A DNA stretch of 40,321 bases from Helicobacteraceae bacterium (GTDB lineage: Bacteria; Campylobacterota; Campylobacteria; Campylobacterales; Sulfurimonadaceae). A program made the position numbers and the translations under genes. Location: assembly GCA_027063225.1 (NCBI GenBank), contig JAMOSG010000025.1, forward strand, positions 1 to 40,321, read 5' to 3'. Each line of letters starts with the position of its first letter. Position 1 is the stretch's first letter. A model generated the notes under the pieces. That model saw only the letters and a list, made by a program, of their open reading frames with translations. It was not told the DNA's origin and did not search any database. Below are positions 17,607 to 26,516 of the stretch, in pieces.

Positions 17607-18794
17607 ATGAAGAAGATTTTAACATTAGGTTTACTTGGAGCAACTACATCTCTTATGGCTATGTATGCAGAGAGTGCATATCTTTATAAAGATCCTCGCG
17701 TTATGGCAATGGGTGGAACAAATGTGGCAGTTGGTGGGTACTCAAGTGCTGTTTTTTCAAATCCTGCAGGACTTGCAAATATTCGTAAAAGTGAAGGTTT
17801 TATCGTAGATGTTATTAACTTAAATCTAAGTGGAAGTTCAGAGTTTAAAGATTTTGTTGATGATTTAAATGATGCAACAGATGCTGAAGATTCTACAACT
17901 GCAACAGCTGAGGTTTTACAAAAATATTCTGGTGAGCATTTTCATTTTGATGTTCAAGACTATACTTCTATTTCTAAAAATTCTGATGCTTTTGCTTGGA
18001 CTTTAGGACTTTTAGCAGCAGTTGATACAAACTTTATGGCTCATGGTAATGGAAGTAGTAATGCTGAGCTTTTAGAAACAACAACACGTGCATATGGTGG
18101 GGTTGTTTTAGGGTTTGCAAAGCCGTATCAAACAAAAATTGGTCAATTTGATGTTGGTATGAGTTTTAAATATATTACTCAAACTTCTTATGAGGGAACT
18201 TTAGGTATTAGCGAGTTAACAGATGATAGTGAAAGTATTGAAGATAAATTTGCAGATAGATATGAAGAAGATTCATCTGGATTTGGAGTAGATTTAGGGG
18301 TTATTTACAAACCTTTTGCTCAAAATAGTTGGCATCCAGCAATTGGTCTTTCTGTACTTAATATTGGTTCATTAGATATGGATGACAACTATGGTGGTCA
18401 ACCTCTAACTGTGAATATTGGTGCTTCAATTTCACCTGAAGTAAAATATATAGACTCTTTTACATTTGGTATTGATTATGTAGATCTTTTTAATGCAAAT
18501 AAATTGCGTATTTACAACTATAATGAAGATGGAGATACTGTAAGTTATACAGATTACGATTCAAGTGTTTTAATGAAACATCTTCGTTTTGGAGCTTCCC
18601 TTGGTGTATATGATTCGAGATGGTTTTCAACAACATTAAGAGCAGGTTTATATGATGGTTCATATACTGCTGGTATAGATTTAGATTTGCTTCTTGTTAA
18701 GTTAAGTGTAGCAACATATGAGGAAGAGGTTGGAGATGATACAACTTCTATTAAAGATAGACGTATGATGGCACGTATCGCTTTAGGATGGTAA
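17607..18794 (+). CDS. TraF_2-type outer-membrane barrel protein
   Basis: 395 residues. A signal peptide (KKILTLGLLGATTSLMAM) is followed by DPRVMAMGGTNVAVGGYSSA and SNPAGLANIR, the motif of proteins automatically named conjugal transfer TraF (PF13729 type). The rest alternates like barrel strands and ends RMMARIALGW with a terminal aromatic residue. The fold resembles FadL/PorV-like barrels. No conjugation genes are present, so the TraF label should not be read as function. It is coupled to the two lipoproteins, which may be its periplasmic partners. Confidence 0.7.
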   Translation: MKKILTLGLLGATTSLMAMYAESAYLYKDPRVMAMGGTNVAVGGYSSAVFSNPAGLANIRKSEGFIVDVINLNLSGSSEFKDFVDDLNDATDAEDSTTATAEVLQKYSGEHFHFDVQDYTSISKNSDAFAWTLGLLAAVDTNFMAHGNGSSNAELLETTTRAYGGVVLGFAKPYQTKIGQFDVGMSFKYITQTSYEGTLGISELTDDSESIEDKFADRYEEDSSGFGVDLGVIYKPFAQNSWHPAIGLSVLNIGSLDMDDNYGGQPLTVNIGASISPEVKYIDSFTFGIDYVDLFNANKLRIYNYNEDGDTVSYTDYDSSVLMKHLRFGASLGVYDSRWFSTTLRAGLYDGSYTAGIDLDLLLVKLSVATYEEEVGDDTTSIKDRRMMARIALGW

Positions 18795-18806
18795 CATTTT
18801 TTTAAA

Positions 18807-18890
18807 ATGACGAAATAAACTCCAAATCTATTGACTTCCATCGTCAATTAGTGATATAATGACGATGAAAATCAAAAAAGATTGGAGTTT
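18807..18890. promoter_or_regulatory. Nested inverted repeats around a near-consensus promoter
   Basis: Outer arms: AAACTCCAAATCT at 18817-18829 and AGATTGGAGTTT at 18879-18890, complementary except for one extra A. Inner arms: CATCGTCA at 18839-18846 and TGACGATG at 18860-18867, perfect with a 13-base spacer. A further half-site ATGACGA is at 18807-18813. The promoter TTGACT (18831-18836), 18-base spacer, TATAAT (18855-18860) lies between the outer arms, and the inner palindrome overlaps its spacer and -10. This looks like an operator array, or the ends of an invertible promoter. Confidence 0.7.
18831..18860 (+). promoter_or_regulatory. Sigma70-type promoter of the recombinase-like regulator
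   Basis: TTGACT, 18 bases, TATAAT. It is the strongest -35/-10 pair in the window and drives the gene at 18900 and probably ccoG. Confidence 0.7.
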
Positions 18891-18899
18891 AATCGTTAA

Positions 18900-19535
18900 A
18901 TGACAGTTACTTACATCCGTCCAGATAAAAATTTTGAGGCTGTTGCTGAACAATTACAACTGATTAACTCTTATGCTATTGCAAACAATATAACTATCGA
19001 TGATGAGTTTATTGATCATACTTCCCAAAATAAGCGTTTAGATAAGCGTTCCCACGTTACAAGTTATTTTCAATCACACGAAAATGCAACCCTGCTTGTT
19101 TATGATACTTGGGTATTGAGTTCTAATATTGAAGATTTAGTACAGATGTTTAGTTGTTTATTTAAAAATAACTATTGTATCCATTTTGTAAAACAAGGGA
19201 TTACGGTTTCAAGTTCAAGTAATGTAAGACTTGTTCTTAGTTTGATTGACCAGCTAACACAACAGATGCATACAAATGCAAAAAAAGTTGTTGGGCGTCC
19301 AAGAGGAAGTAAGTCAAGCTCAAAATTTGATAAATATATCAATGAGATTATGCAATATATTCAAGAGAAAAAAAGTGTAAGCGAGATGGCTAGGATTCTT
19401 GGTGTAAGTAGAAGTTCTTTAAAAGATTATATAGAATCACGTGAGTTGAAGCAAGTGGCATTAAGTTCATTTGTATTGCACCCAGACAGTGAGGCGGAAC
19501 AAAGAGTTATAAACTCATTTGTTTGTCCAACTTAA
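18900..19535 (+). CDS. Serine-recombinase-like DNA-binding regulator, nucleophile missing
   Basis: 211 residues with the plan of a resolvase/invertase. The N-terminal domain begins TYIRPDKNFEAVAEQLQLIN; the family motif YxRVS is here YIRPD, so the catalytic Ser is Asp9. The C-terminal part from residue 132 is a Hin-like DNA-binding domain: GRPRGSK, then SVSEMARILGVSRSSLKDYI. It is therefore probably a catalytically dead recombinase acting as a transcription factor. It lies directly upstream of ccoG, whose start is 20 bases beyond its stop, and may regulate itself through the inverted repeats at its promoter. Confidence 0.75.
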   Translation: MTVTYIRPDKNFEAVAEQLQLINSYAIANNITIDDEFIDHTSQNKRLDKRSHVTSYFQSHENATLLVYDTWVLSSNIEDLVQMFSCLFKNNYCIHFVKQGITVSSSSNVRLVLSLIDQLTQQMHTNAKKVVGRPRGSKSSSKFDKYINEIMQYIQEKKSVSEMARILGVSRSSLKDYIESRELKQVALSSFVLHPDSEAEQRVINSFVCPT

Positions 19536-19555
19536 AAAAAGGAGTAAGAAGTATT

Positions 19556-20986
19556 ATGAGTACAGAAAAAAAGGGTATTAAAATCCCTACACCGTGGAGA
19601 ATAAAGCGTTATTATGCATATGCAATAGCGACAGTTGTTTCTTTGGTTTTACCATGGATTACAATCAATGGAAACCATTTCTTTCTACTAAGTTTTGATA
19701 AAATGAAACTTCACCTTGCATTTATTCAGTATGATATGCAAGAGCTTTACTTAATGCCATTTTTATTAATGCTTATGTTTATTGGTATTTTTGGTATGAC
19801 AGTTATGGGGGGACGTGTTTTTTGTGGTTGGGTTTGTCCTCAAACTACATTTCGCGTAATTTATCGTGATTTAATTGAAACAAAACTTTTAGGTTTACGT
19901 AAACGTATTAAAAACAAACAACAAGAACCAGATATGACTAAACCAGAGAATAAGGTAAAACGCCTTATTGCTATTGGTATTTGGTCTGTATTAGCAATTA
20001 TTGCTGCATCTGACTTTTTATGGTATTTTGTTCCACCAGAAGATTTCTTTAGATATTTAGGAAACTTTAGTGATCATTTAGTTCTTTTTGGTTCTGTAAT
20101 TGGGATTGCAGCATTTTTAATTTACGATATTGTGTTTTTAAAAGAAAACTTTTGTATTTATGTATGTCCATATTCACGTATCCAATCTGTTTTATATGAT
20201 GAACATACTGTTATGGCACTTTATAATCCACACCGTGGTGGTGTTATTTATGATGGTCATAAGAAAAAATACTCTTCTCAAAAAGAGCTTTTAGCTGATC
20301 AACCAAATGCAGAGTGTACAGCTTGTGAGTCTTGTGTTACTGTTTGTCCTACACATATTGATATTCGTCAAGGGCTTCAACTTGAGTGTATTAACTGTTT
20401 AGAGTGTGTTGATGCTTGTACAACAGTTATGGGTAAACTTGGAAAAGAGTCTTTAGTTACTTGGTCAAGTGATTATGAAGTGATTGAGCAAAAAGGTAAA
20501 ACTAAATATTTCCGTCCTAAGATTATTGGATATATGTCTGTTTTAGTTGCACTTGTATTTGCACTTGGTTATATGGGAAGCACAAAAGAACATATGCTTC
20601 TTAATATTAACAAAGGAACACGTTTATATTCTGTTAAAAAATTACCAGATGGTAAAGTAAGAGTAGAGAATGATTATATTTTCTTACTTCAAAATACTGA
20701 AAATAAACCAATGAAATTTTACTTTGAAGTTATTCCACCAAAAGGTATGGAGGGTAAAATTAAAATTGCTAAACCTTCAAAACCATTTACTGCAGTACCT
20801 GGTATTAAGAAGAAAAAAATTGTTGCTCTTGTAACAACAGAGAAGTTAGCTGATAATGATAGAAAAGATACAATTATTCCTATCAAAATTAGAGCTTATG
20901 CACTTGGACATGAAGATAAAATCGTAGTTTTTAGAGATTCTATTTTTGTTTATCCAAAATCTACTATTCTTCAAAAAGCACACTAA
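19556..20986 (+). CDS. ccoG: CcoG, membrane ferredoxin-like copper reductase for cbb3 oxidase
   Basis: 476 residues from the ATG at 19556, which has AAGGAG upstream; a TTG at 19523 would overlap the previous gene. Features are N-terminal membrane helices, CGWVCPQTTFR, more helices, NFCIYVCPYSRIQS, and two [4Fe-4S] motifs, CTACESCVTVCPT and CINCLECVDAC. A last membrane helix (KIIGYMSVLVALVFALGYMG) precedes an Ig-like periplasmic domain. CcoG (RdxA/FixG) reduces Cu(II) to Cu(I) for assembly of the CuB site. ccoNOPQ is not in the window. Confidence 0.93.
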   Translation: MSTEKKGIKIPTPWRIKRYYAYAIATVVSLVLPWITINGNHFFLLSFDKMKLHLAFIQYDMQELYLMPFLLMLMFIGIFGMTVMGGRVFCGWVCPQTTFRVIYRDLIETKLLGLRKRIKNKQQEPDMTKPENKVKRLIAIGIWSVLAIIAASDFLWYFVPPEDFFRYLGNFSDHLVLFGSVIGIAAFLIYDIVFLKENFCIYVCPYSRIQSVLYDEHTVMALYNPHRGGVIYDGHKKKYSSQKELLADQPNAECTACESCVTVCPTHIDIRQGLQLECINCLECVDACTTVMGKLGKESLVTWSSDYEVIEQKGKTKYFRPKIIGYMSVLVALVFALGYMGSTKEHMLLNINKGTRLYSVKKLPDGKVRVENDYIFLLQNTENKPMKFYFEVIPPKGMEGKIKIAKPSKPFTAVPGIKKKKIVALVTTEKLADNDRKDTIIPIKIRAYALGHEDKIVVFRDSIFVYPKSTILQKAH

Positions 20987-21009
20987 AACTTTTTAAGTAA
21001 GATTTTAGT
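20982..21009 (+). terminator. Weak candidate terminator after ccoG
   Basis: ACTAAAA (20982-20988) and TTTTAGT (21003-21009) can form a 7-bp AU-rich stem overlapping the ccoG stop, followed by TTTC. It is low in GC, so efficiency is doubtful. Confidence 0.3.
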
Positions 21010-21030
21010 TTCTATTTCATAAAGGGGTTG

Positions 21031-21036
21031 TATAAT
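21031..21036 (+). promoter_or_regulatory. -10 box six bases before the rqcH start
   Basis: TATAAT is followed by CCCTTT and then the ATG at 21043, so transcription would begin at or very near the start codon. AAAGGG (21021-21026) and CCCTTT (21037-21042) flank it as an inverted repeat. This points to a leaderless mRNA. Confidence 0.55.
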
Positions 21037-21042
21037 CCCTTT

Positions 21043-22371
21043 ATGAAACTATCACACTTACAACAATTACTTCCATACTTTAAAAAATTTAAAAAGATTG
21101 CTGCAATTCATAGAGTTGCAGATACAGTTTTAAAAGTTGTTTTTGATAAAGATGAAACAATCTATTTTGATATGACGCGCTCAAATTCAACTATTTTTAA
21201 AACAGATGAATATCCACGTTCTAAAATTTATAATGCTCCTTTTGATGTTATGGTTGCAAAATATTTTAATCGCTCAAATATTGTAGATGTAGAGTTACTC
21301 AATAATGATAAAATTTTACGCTTTAGTACAACTTTATCTTTAGCTTATAAAGAGCAAAAAAATTATTTGCAATTTGAGTTTACTGGGAAATATACAAATA
21401 TTATTTTACTTGATGAAAATGAGATTGTTTTAGAAGCACTTCGCCATATTGATCTTTTCTCCTCTTTTCGTGAGGTGCAAGTTGGTGTAAAACTTCAAAA
21501 TATTCCACCAGCACCATTTGAAGCAAAAGAGTATCCAATAGAGAATATTGAAGAGTTTTTACATCAAACATACCAAAAACAACAATCTCAAAAACTTCAA
21601 AGTATAAAAAATCAAAAACTTCGTTTTTTACAAAAAAAGATAGATAAATTGAAAAAAACACTTGAAAAATTGGATGATGAAGAGAAATTACAAGAGGAAG
21701 CTCTTAAGTTTGAACATTATGGAAATTTAGCATTAGCAAATATTTATAAGTTAAAACCATATCAATCTAAAATAGTTTTAGATGACTATGATGGTACACA
21801 AAAAGAGGTGGTTTTAGAGAAAAAATTTGGTAATGTTGCAGAGATTGCGCAATATTTTTTTACAAAAGCAAAAAAAGCAAAACAAAGAGCAAAAAATCTT
21901 TATAAAGAGAGGGAATCTCTTAGCTCAAAAATTAGATATTTGGAACTTTTTTACAATACAGTTCAAGAACTAAAGAGTTTAGCAAAACTCTCTTTACTTT
22001 TTCCAAAAGAGCAAAAAAGTAAGAAAAAAGAGCAAGATGATTCGATTGAAACTTTTTTTATCGAGGGGTATAAAGTTCAACTTGGAAAAAATCAAAAAGG
22101 GAATATTGCTTTATTAAAAAGTGCAAAAGCACGCGATATTTGGTTTCATTTAAGAGATATTCCATCTACTCATGTTATAATTAAAACTGACAAACAGAAT
22201 GTACCAAAAAATGTTTTAGAAAGTGTTGCAAGACTTTGTGTCGATTTTTCTACAACTCAAAAAGATAGGTTTGAAGTAGATTATACACAAAGAAGATTTG
22301 TAAATGTACAAGAGGGTGCTAATGTTTTTTATACGCACTATAGCACTGTAACAGTGGATAATAGGGATTAA
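21043..22371 (+). CDS. rqcH: RqcH-type NFACT ribosome quality control protein
   Basis: 443 residues from the ATG at 21043 (a TTG at 21028 lies on the -10 box). It starts MKLSHLQQLLPYF, typical of NFACT-N, and has FTGKYTNIILLDENEIVLEA. A central coiled coil (residues about 185-310) follows, then the NFACT-R domain: FFIEGYKVQLGKNQKGN and ARDIWFHLRDIPSTHVII. RqcH binds stalled 50S subunits carrying peptidyl-tRNA and recruits tRNA-Ala to add C-terminal tails. The protein is shorter than the roughly 570-residue Bacillus form. Often annotated as fibronectin-binding protein. Confidence 0.85.
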   Translation: MKLSHLQQLLPYFKKFKKIAAIHRVADTVLKVVFDKDETIYFDMTRSNSTIFKTDEYPRSKIYNAPFDVMVAKYFNRSNIVDVELLNNDKILRFSTTLSLAYKEQKNYLQFEFTGKYTNIILLDENEIVLEALRHIDLFSSFREVQVGVKLQNIPPAPFEAKEYPIENIEEFLHQTYQKQQSQKLQSIKNQKLRFLQKKIDKLKKTLEKLDDEEKLQEEALKFEHYGNLALANIYKLKPYQSKIVLDDYDGTQKEVVLEKKFGNVAEIAQYFFTKAKKAKQRAKNLYKERESLSSKIRYLELFYNTVQELKSLAKLSLLFPKEQKSKKKEQDDSIETFFIEGYKVQLGKNQKGNIALLKSAKARDIWFHLRDIPSTHVIIKTDKQNVPKNVLESVARLCVDFSTTQKDRFEVDYTQRRFVNVQEGANVFYTHYSTVTVDNRD

Positions 22372-22373
22372 AA

Positions 22374-22670
22374 ATGGGAATTTTACCAATTGAAAGTACA
22401 ATTTTTACAAATCAAATGAGTGCAAATGCTTCTTCTGTACAAAACTCTCATAATAATAGAGTTGAGCTTCAAACTATTATGGATCAAAATCTTTTTAATG
22501 AAAAAGATGAAAAGGTTTTAGAGGTTCGTCCAGCTGAGGAAAATCATGAAGTGGATGAAGATGCGGAGCATGAAAAAGATGAAGCAGATCAAAAACAGCG
22601 ACATTTAAAAAAGCAGAAACTAAAAGAGAATGAATCAAGTAGTGAACATCTTTTAGATGTTTTAGTTTAA
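22374..22670 (+). CDS. Small charged protein of unknown function
   Basis: 98 residues, starting 2 bases after rqcH. The N-terminus is MGILPIESTIFTNQMSANAS, followed by a Gln/Asn-rich segment and then a highly charged region (HEVDEDAEHEKDEADQKQ, RHLKKQKLKENESS) that is probably helical or unstructured. No signal peptide, membrane segment or known domain is visible. It sits between rqcH and a chemoreceptor with short gaps. Codon use is like its neighbours, so it is likely a real gene; I do not recognise it. Confidence 0.55.
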   Translation: MGILPIESTIFTNQMSANASSVQNSHNNRVELQTIMDQNLFNEKDEKVLEVRPAEENHEVDEDAEHEKDEADQKQRHLKKQKLKENESSSEHLLDVLV

Positions 22671-22682
22671 AAAAGGTAAGGG

Positions 22683-24629
22683 ATGAATATTTTAAAAAAA
22701 TTAAGAAAATTTTGCATTAGTACAGCTTTTTCACTTATTATTTTTATTACAATAGTAAGTATTACAACATCAGCATATATGAAGTTGTATTCTGAAAATG
22801 AGAAAGAGTATACAAGTAATTTAAAGTCAAAAGCAGAATCTATCTTAAATTTTGCAGATGTTTTACTTGAGAGTCGTAATGAAAAATTTTTTAGTGGAGA
22901 ATCTCCTGAAGTACCACAAATTATTCAAAATGAGGTATTTGCAAAATTTACTGATATTTCTGGTGGAAAAGTTTTTTTTAAAGAAGCTTCAAAAAATCCA
23001 ATGGTACCAACAAATAAAGCTACAGAATTTGAAGCAACACTGATTGATTATTTTCAAAATAATAAAAATATTAAACAACGTGAAGATTTTATAAAAGAGA
23101 AACAAAAAGATTTTTATATGGTTTCTCGCCCTATTGTAGCAGAAGCAAAATGTAATATGTGTCATCCAACGTGGACACCTGGAGATGTGATCGCTGTTGA
23201 GGATGTTAAAATTGATTTAGTTGATTTTAATGAAGCTCTTGATAATAATTTAATTCTTATTACTCTTAACTGGTTTTTAAATATTTTTTTAGTGCTTGTA
23301 GTGATTCAACTCTTTTTCCATTTTGAAATTACAAAACGTGTGAAGAAAATTTTAGATGTTATTTTTAAAATTGAAAATGGTAACTTTGTTTTAGGGGATG
23401 AGTTTGAAAATGAGCTAACAGCACAAGGTTCTACGCAAAATGAGTTTGATAGAATTATTCGTCACCTTAAAAAGACAGCAGAGAGTTTACAACCTGTTAT
23501 AGATAATGTTGTAAAACAATCAAAAAATATCACTTTTAATGCTTCTTATGCAACTGTAAAAGTAGATGATAACTACAAAATGCTTGAGGAGCAAAGAAAT
23601 GTTGTCTCTGGTGCTATTAAAGCAGTCCATGGTGTTACAAATAGCAATAAAGAACTTATAGAAAATATGCGTGAACTTAAAGAGGACTCTCAAAAATCTA
23701 TCAGTAGTGTAGAGGATGGTAAAGAGGTGTTAGAGTCCAATATGCATAGTACAGATAGAGTTTATGATTCTATTGAAAAAACAGTGGAGTCTGTTGAGGG
23801 GCTTCGTACACTTTCTCAAGAGGTTTCTAATGCAATTATAGCAATTTCAGATATTGCAGATCAAACAAATCTACTTGCCTTAAATGCAGCTATTGAAGCG
23901 GCACGTGCAGGAGAACATGGTCGTGGATTTGCTGTTGTTGCAGATGAAGTGCGTAAACTAGCAGAAAAATCTCAAAAAAGTGCCAATGAGATACAAACAG
24001 TTATTCATAGTATTGAGCAAAGTATTGCTGAAGTTACAAGTGATACAGAAGCAACAAAAGATATTTTTATAGAGTTACGTGAAAAATCTGAACAATTAAC
24101 ACAAAACTTTGAGTCTATTGAGGAAACATTGAGTACAACAGTTGAATCCATTAATAATTTTCAAGAGAGATTTAACCTTCAAAGTCAAGAATTAGAAACA
24201 GTGTTCCAAGCATTAGATAGTGTAGATGAATACTCCAATAGTTCTTTAGAAAACTCGCAACTTTTAAATGAAGCAATTATTGAGATTATGGGTGAGAGTA
24301 CAAAACTTAAAACATTAAGTGATGGTTTTCAAGCTGTTTTAAATCATAGGACAGTAGAGAGAAGTACTATTGCACCACCTCTTAAATGTCATATAAAAAG
24401 GGGAAATAGAATAGATAATGCCTACCTTTTTGATAGAAATGCAAAAGGGATAGCATTTTACTGTTTAGAACGTGAGATAGATGCAGTTGAGATTGTAAAT
24501 CAGACAATTGAGGTTGAACTTACTGCAGATGAAGAGGGTATGCCTGGTATTGATATTGGAAAATATAGAGTTGCTTATGCTTTAGATAAAGGAACAAATA
24601 GAGTTTTATGTGGAGCACAAAAACTATAA
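22683..24629 (+). CDS. Methyl-accepting chemotaxis protein with CxxCH (Tll0287-like) sensor
   Basis: 648 residues. TM1 is at about 12-32 ([20 protein letters not shown]), a periplasmic domain runs to about 185, and TM2 is at about 190-212. The sensor domain has [15 protein letters not shown], with C157-x-x-C160-H161 as a haem-c site, typical of DUF3365/Tll0287-like sensors. The cytoplasmic part has the conserved signalling tip ([40 protein letters not shown]). After residue about 550 comes an unusual 95-residue C-terminal domain containing KRGNRID and [11 protein letters not shown]. Likely redox or gas sensing for taxis. Confidence 0.85.
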   Translation: MNILKKLRKFCISTAFSLIIFITIVSITTSAYMKLYSENEKEYTSNLKSKAESILNFADVLLESRNEKFFSGESPEVPQIIQNEVFAKFTDISGGKVFFKEASKNPMVPTNKATEFEATLIDYFQNNKNIKQREDFIKEKQKDFYMVSRPIVAEAKCNMCHPTWTPGDVIAVEDVKIDLVDFNEALDNNLILITLNWFLNIFLVLVVIQLFFHFEITKRVKKILDVIFKIENGNFVLGDEFENELTAQGSTQNEFDRIIRHLKKTAESLQPVIDNVVKQSKNITFNASYATVKVDDNYKMLEEQRNVVSGAIKAVHGVTNSNKELIENMRELKEDSQKSISSVEDGKEVLESNMHSTDRVYDSIEKTVESVEGLRTLSQEVSNAIIAISDIADQTNLLALNAAIEAARAGEHGRGFAVVADEVRKLAEKSQKSANEIQTVIHSIEQSIAEVTSDTEATKDIFIELREKSEQLTQNFESIEETLSTTVESINNFQERFNLQSQELETVFQALDSVDEYSNSSLENSQLLNEAIIEIMGESTKLKTLSDGFQAVLNHRTVERSTIAPPLKCHIKRGNRIDNAYLFDRNAKGIAFYCLEREIDAVEIVNQTIEVELTADEEGMPGIDIGKYRVAYALDKGTNRVLCGAQKL

Positions 24630-24654
24630 AAGAGAAATAAAATCTTCCTTTTGC

Positions 24655-24660
24655 TATACT
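24655..24660 (+). promoter_or_regulatory. Probable -10 box for the cdsA operon
   Basis: TATACT 26 bases before the cdsA ATG at 24687, with AGGGAA as SD. No clear -35. Confidence 0.4.
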
Positions 24661-24686
24661 AATGTAATTTTTTAGCAGGGAATTTT

Positions 24687-25445
24687 ATGGCAATTTTTGG
24701 TTCACATACAACTCGTATTAAAACAGGTTTAGCCCTTGTTGGAGCAGTTTTGGCTCTTGGTTATATAGATAACTTTTTTTTAATGTGGCTCTTTTTAGGA
24801 GCTACATACCTTCTTGCATTTAATGAAGCTGCCAAACTTTTTGGTTTGGAGCGTCACAATCTTACAAAATATGCAGCATTTTTATGGCTCTTAGCTGCAA
24901 TTTATCCTTATGGTGATGACCTATTTGTTTTAGCTGGTATTTTTTACGCGGCACTTGTAGCATATGATCCACAAGAAAAAGATTGGAAAGATTTTTTACC
25001 TTTTATTTATCCAACTGCAGGAATGCTTTTTATTTTAACACTTTATGTAGAGTATGGAGTACACGCTCTTTTATGGCTTTTAGTGGTAGTTGCTATGAGT
25101 GATGTTGGGGCATATTTTGTTGGAAAAGCAATAGGAAAGACAAAGTTTTCTCCAACAAGTCCAAACAAAACTATGGAGGGTGTTGTTGGTGGAATTGTTG
25201 TAGCAACACTCAGTGGAATGTTTGTTGGAGAGGCTACAGTAGGGCTTTTAATTGCATTTTTTATCTCTTTTGGAGTAAGTGTAAGCTCCATTTTTGGAGA
25301 TCTCTTTGAGTCATTTTTAAAACGACAAGCGGGTGTAAAAGATAGTGGAGATCTTCTCCCAGGTCATGGTGGAGTACTTGATAGAATAGATGGCTATTTA
25401 TTTGGTGCAATTGTAATGCTTGTACTTTTACGTGGACTTGTTTAG
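24687..25445 (+). CDS. cdsA: Phosphatidate cytidylyltransferase
   Basis: 252 residues and several membrane helices (LALVGAVLALGYI, YFVGKAIGK region). The C-terminal family signature is complete: SSIFGDLFESFLKRQAGVKD followed by SGDLLPGHGGVLDRIDG, including the Asp residues that bind metal and CTP. It makes CDP-diacylglycerol from phosphatidate and CTP in the inner membrane, the precursor of all phospholipid head groups. Its TAG is followed directly by the dxr ATG, so the two are translated as a unit. Confidence 0.95.
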   Translation: MAIFGSHTTRIKTGLALVGAVLALGYIDNFFLMWLFLGATYLLAFNEAAKLFGLERHNLTKYAAFLWLLAAIYPYGDDLFVLAGIFYAALVAYDPQEKDWKDFLPFIYPTAGMLFILTLYVEYGVHALLWLLVVVAMSDVGAYFVGKAIGKTKFSPTSPNKTMEGVVGGIVVATLSGMFVGEATVGLLIAFFISFGVSVSSIFGDLFESFLKRQAGVKDSGDLLPGHGGVLDRIDGYLFGAIVMLVLLRGLV

Positions 25446-26513
25446 ATGGTACTTTTAGGCTCAACTGGCTCAATAGGGGTCAATACTTTAATTATTGCTA
25501 AAAAGTTTAATATAGAGGTTGAAGTTTTAGTAGCAGGGCGTAATATTGCCCTTTTGAATGAGCAAATAAAACTGCATAATCCAAAAGTGGTTGTAATTGC
25601 AGATCAAAACGAAATTGAGTTTGTACAGCACCATAATGTTTATGCTGGTGAGGAAGCTATTTTAGAAGCTATAAAGCAGAGTAAAAGTGAGATAGTTGTA
25701 AATGCACTTGTTGGCTTTTTAGGGCTTAAACCAACTCTTATGGCAACAGAGTGTGGCAAAAAAGTAGCCCTTGCAAATAAAGAGAGTTTAGTTGCAGGTG
25801 GAAATTTTGTAGATACTTCAAAAATAACACCAATAGATAGTGAACATTTTGGACTTTGGTACCTTTTAAATGATGCAAAACCAGTAAAAAAAATGATTAT
25901 CACTGCAAGTGGTGGAGCATTTCGTGATTGGGATTTAGCAAAACTCAAAGATGCAACACTTGCAGATACACAAAAACACCCAAACTGGTCTATGGGGCAA
26001 AAAATAACTATTGATAGTGCCACAATGGTGAATAAAATGTTTGAACTTTTAGAAGCTAGATGGCTCTTTGGTGAGGGTGAATATGATGCAATTATTGAAA
26101 CAAAATCACTCATTCACGCACTAATTGATTTTAAAGATGGCTCAACAACGGCGCACTTTGCACATGCTTCTATGCAACTACCTATTGCGTATGCACTTAA
26201 TCAAACGATGCAAGAGGAGATTTTAAAACCTATTAATCTTTTAGAAGTTGGTTCTCTTGAATTTAGAGCAATTACAAAAGAGCGTTATCCAATTTGGGAA
26301 ATAAAAGAGGATATTTTAAAAAATCCTCACAAAGGTGTGATTATAAATGCTGCAAATGAGATAAGTATTGAGCAGTTTATTGATAATAAAATAGGCTTTT
26401 TAGATATCTCTAAAAATATTTTAAAAGCGTATGAGCATTTCGATTTAAAAGCATCAAATGTAGATGATATTTTTGTAATAGATCAAGAAGTAAGAGAATT
26501 TCTAAAAGGATAG
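25446..26513 (+). CDS. dxr: 1-deoxy-D-xylulose 5-phosphate reductoisomerase
   Basis: 355 residues, the short form usual in this phylum. The NADPH-binding loop MVLLGSTGSIGVNTL opens the protein. LANKESLVAGG, PIDSEHFGLW (metal-binding Asp-Ser-Glu) and ITASGGAFRD follow, then HPNWSMGQKITIDSATMVNK, which contains the conserved substrate-binding residues. It converts DXP to MEP in the non-mevalonate isoprenoid pathway. It lies between cdsA and the glycosyltransferase-like gene with 0- and 3-base gaps. Confidence 0.96.
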   Translation: MVLLGSTGSIGVNTLIIAKKFNIEVEVLVAGRNIALLNEQIKLHNPKVVVIADQNEIEFVQHHNVYAGEEAILEAIKQSKSEIVVNALVGFLGLKPTLMATECGKKVALANKESLVAGGNFVDTSKITPIDSEHFGLWYLLNDAKPVKKMIITASGGAFRDWDLAKLKDATLADTQKHPNWSMGQKITIDSATMVNKMFELLEARWLFGEGEYDAIIETKSLIHALIDFKDGSTTAHFAHASMQLPIAYALNQTMQEEILKPINLLEVGSLEFRAITKERYPIWEIKEDILKNPHKGVIINAANEISIEQFIDNKIGFLDISKNILKAYEHFDLKASNVDDIFVIDQEVREFLKG

Positions 26514-26516
26514 AAA

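Noticed and set aside
17607..18794. Evidence of a conjugative system from the TraF-type name
   Set aside because: The match is to the TraF_2 barrel family; there is no relaxase, pilus or coupling-protein gene in the window.
18900..19535. Active site-specific recombinase or phage integrase
   Set aside because: The nucleophilic serine is replaced by Asp9 and no phage or element genes surround it.
25640..26113. 157-codon reverse open frame inside dxr
   Set aside because: Dxr is unmistakable on the forward strand; the reverse frame shows no domain or start signal.
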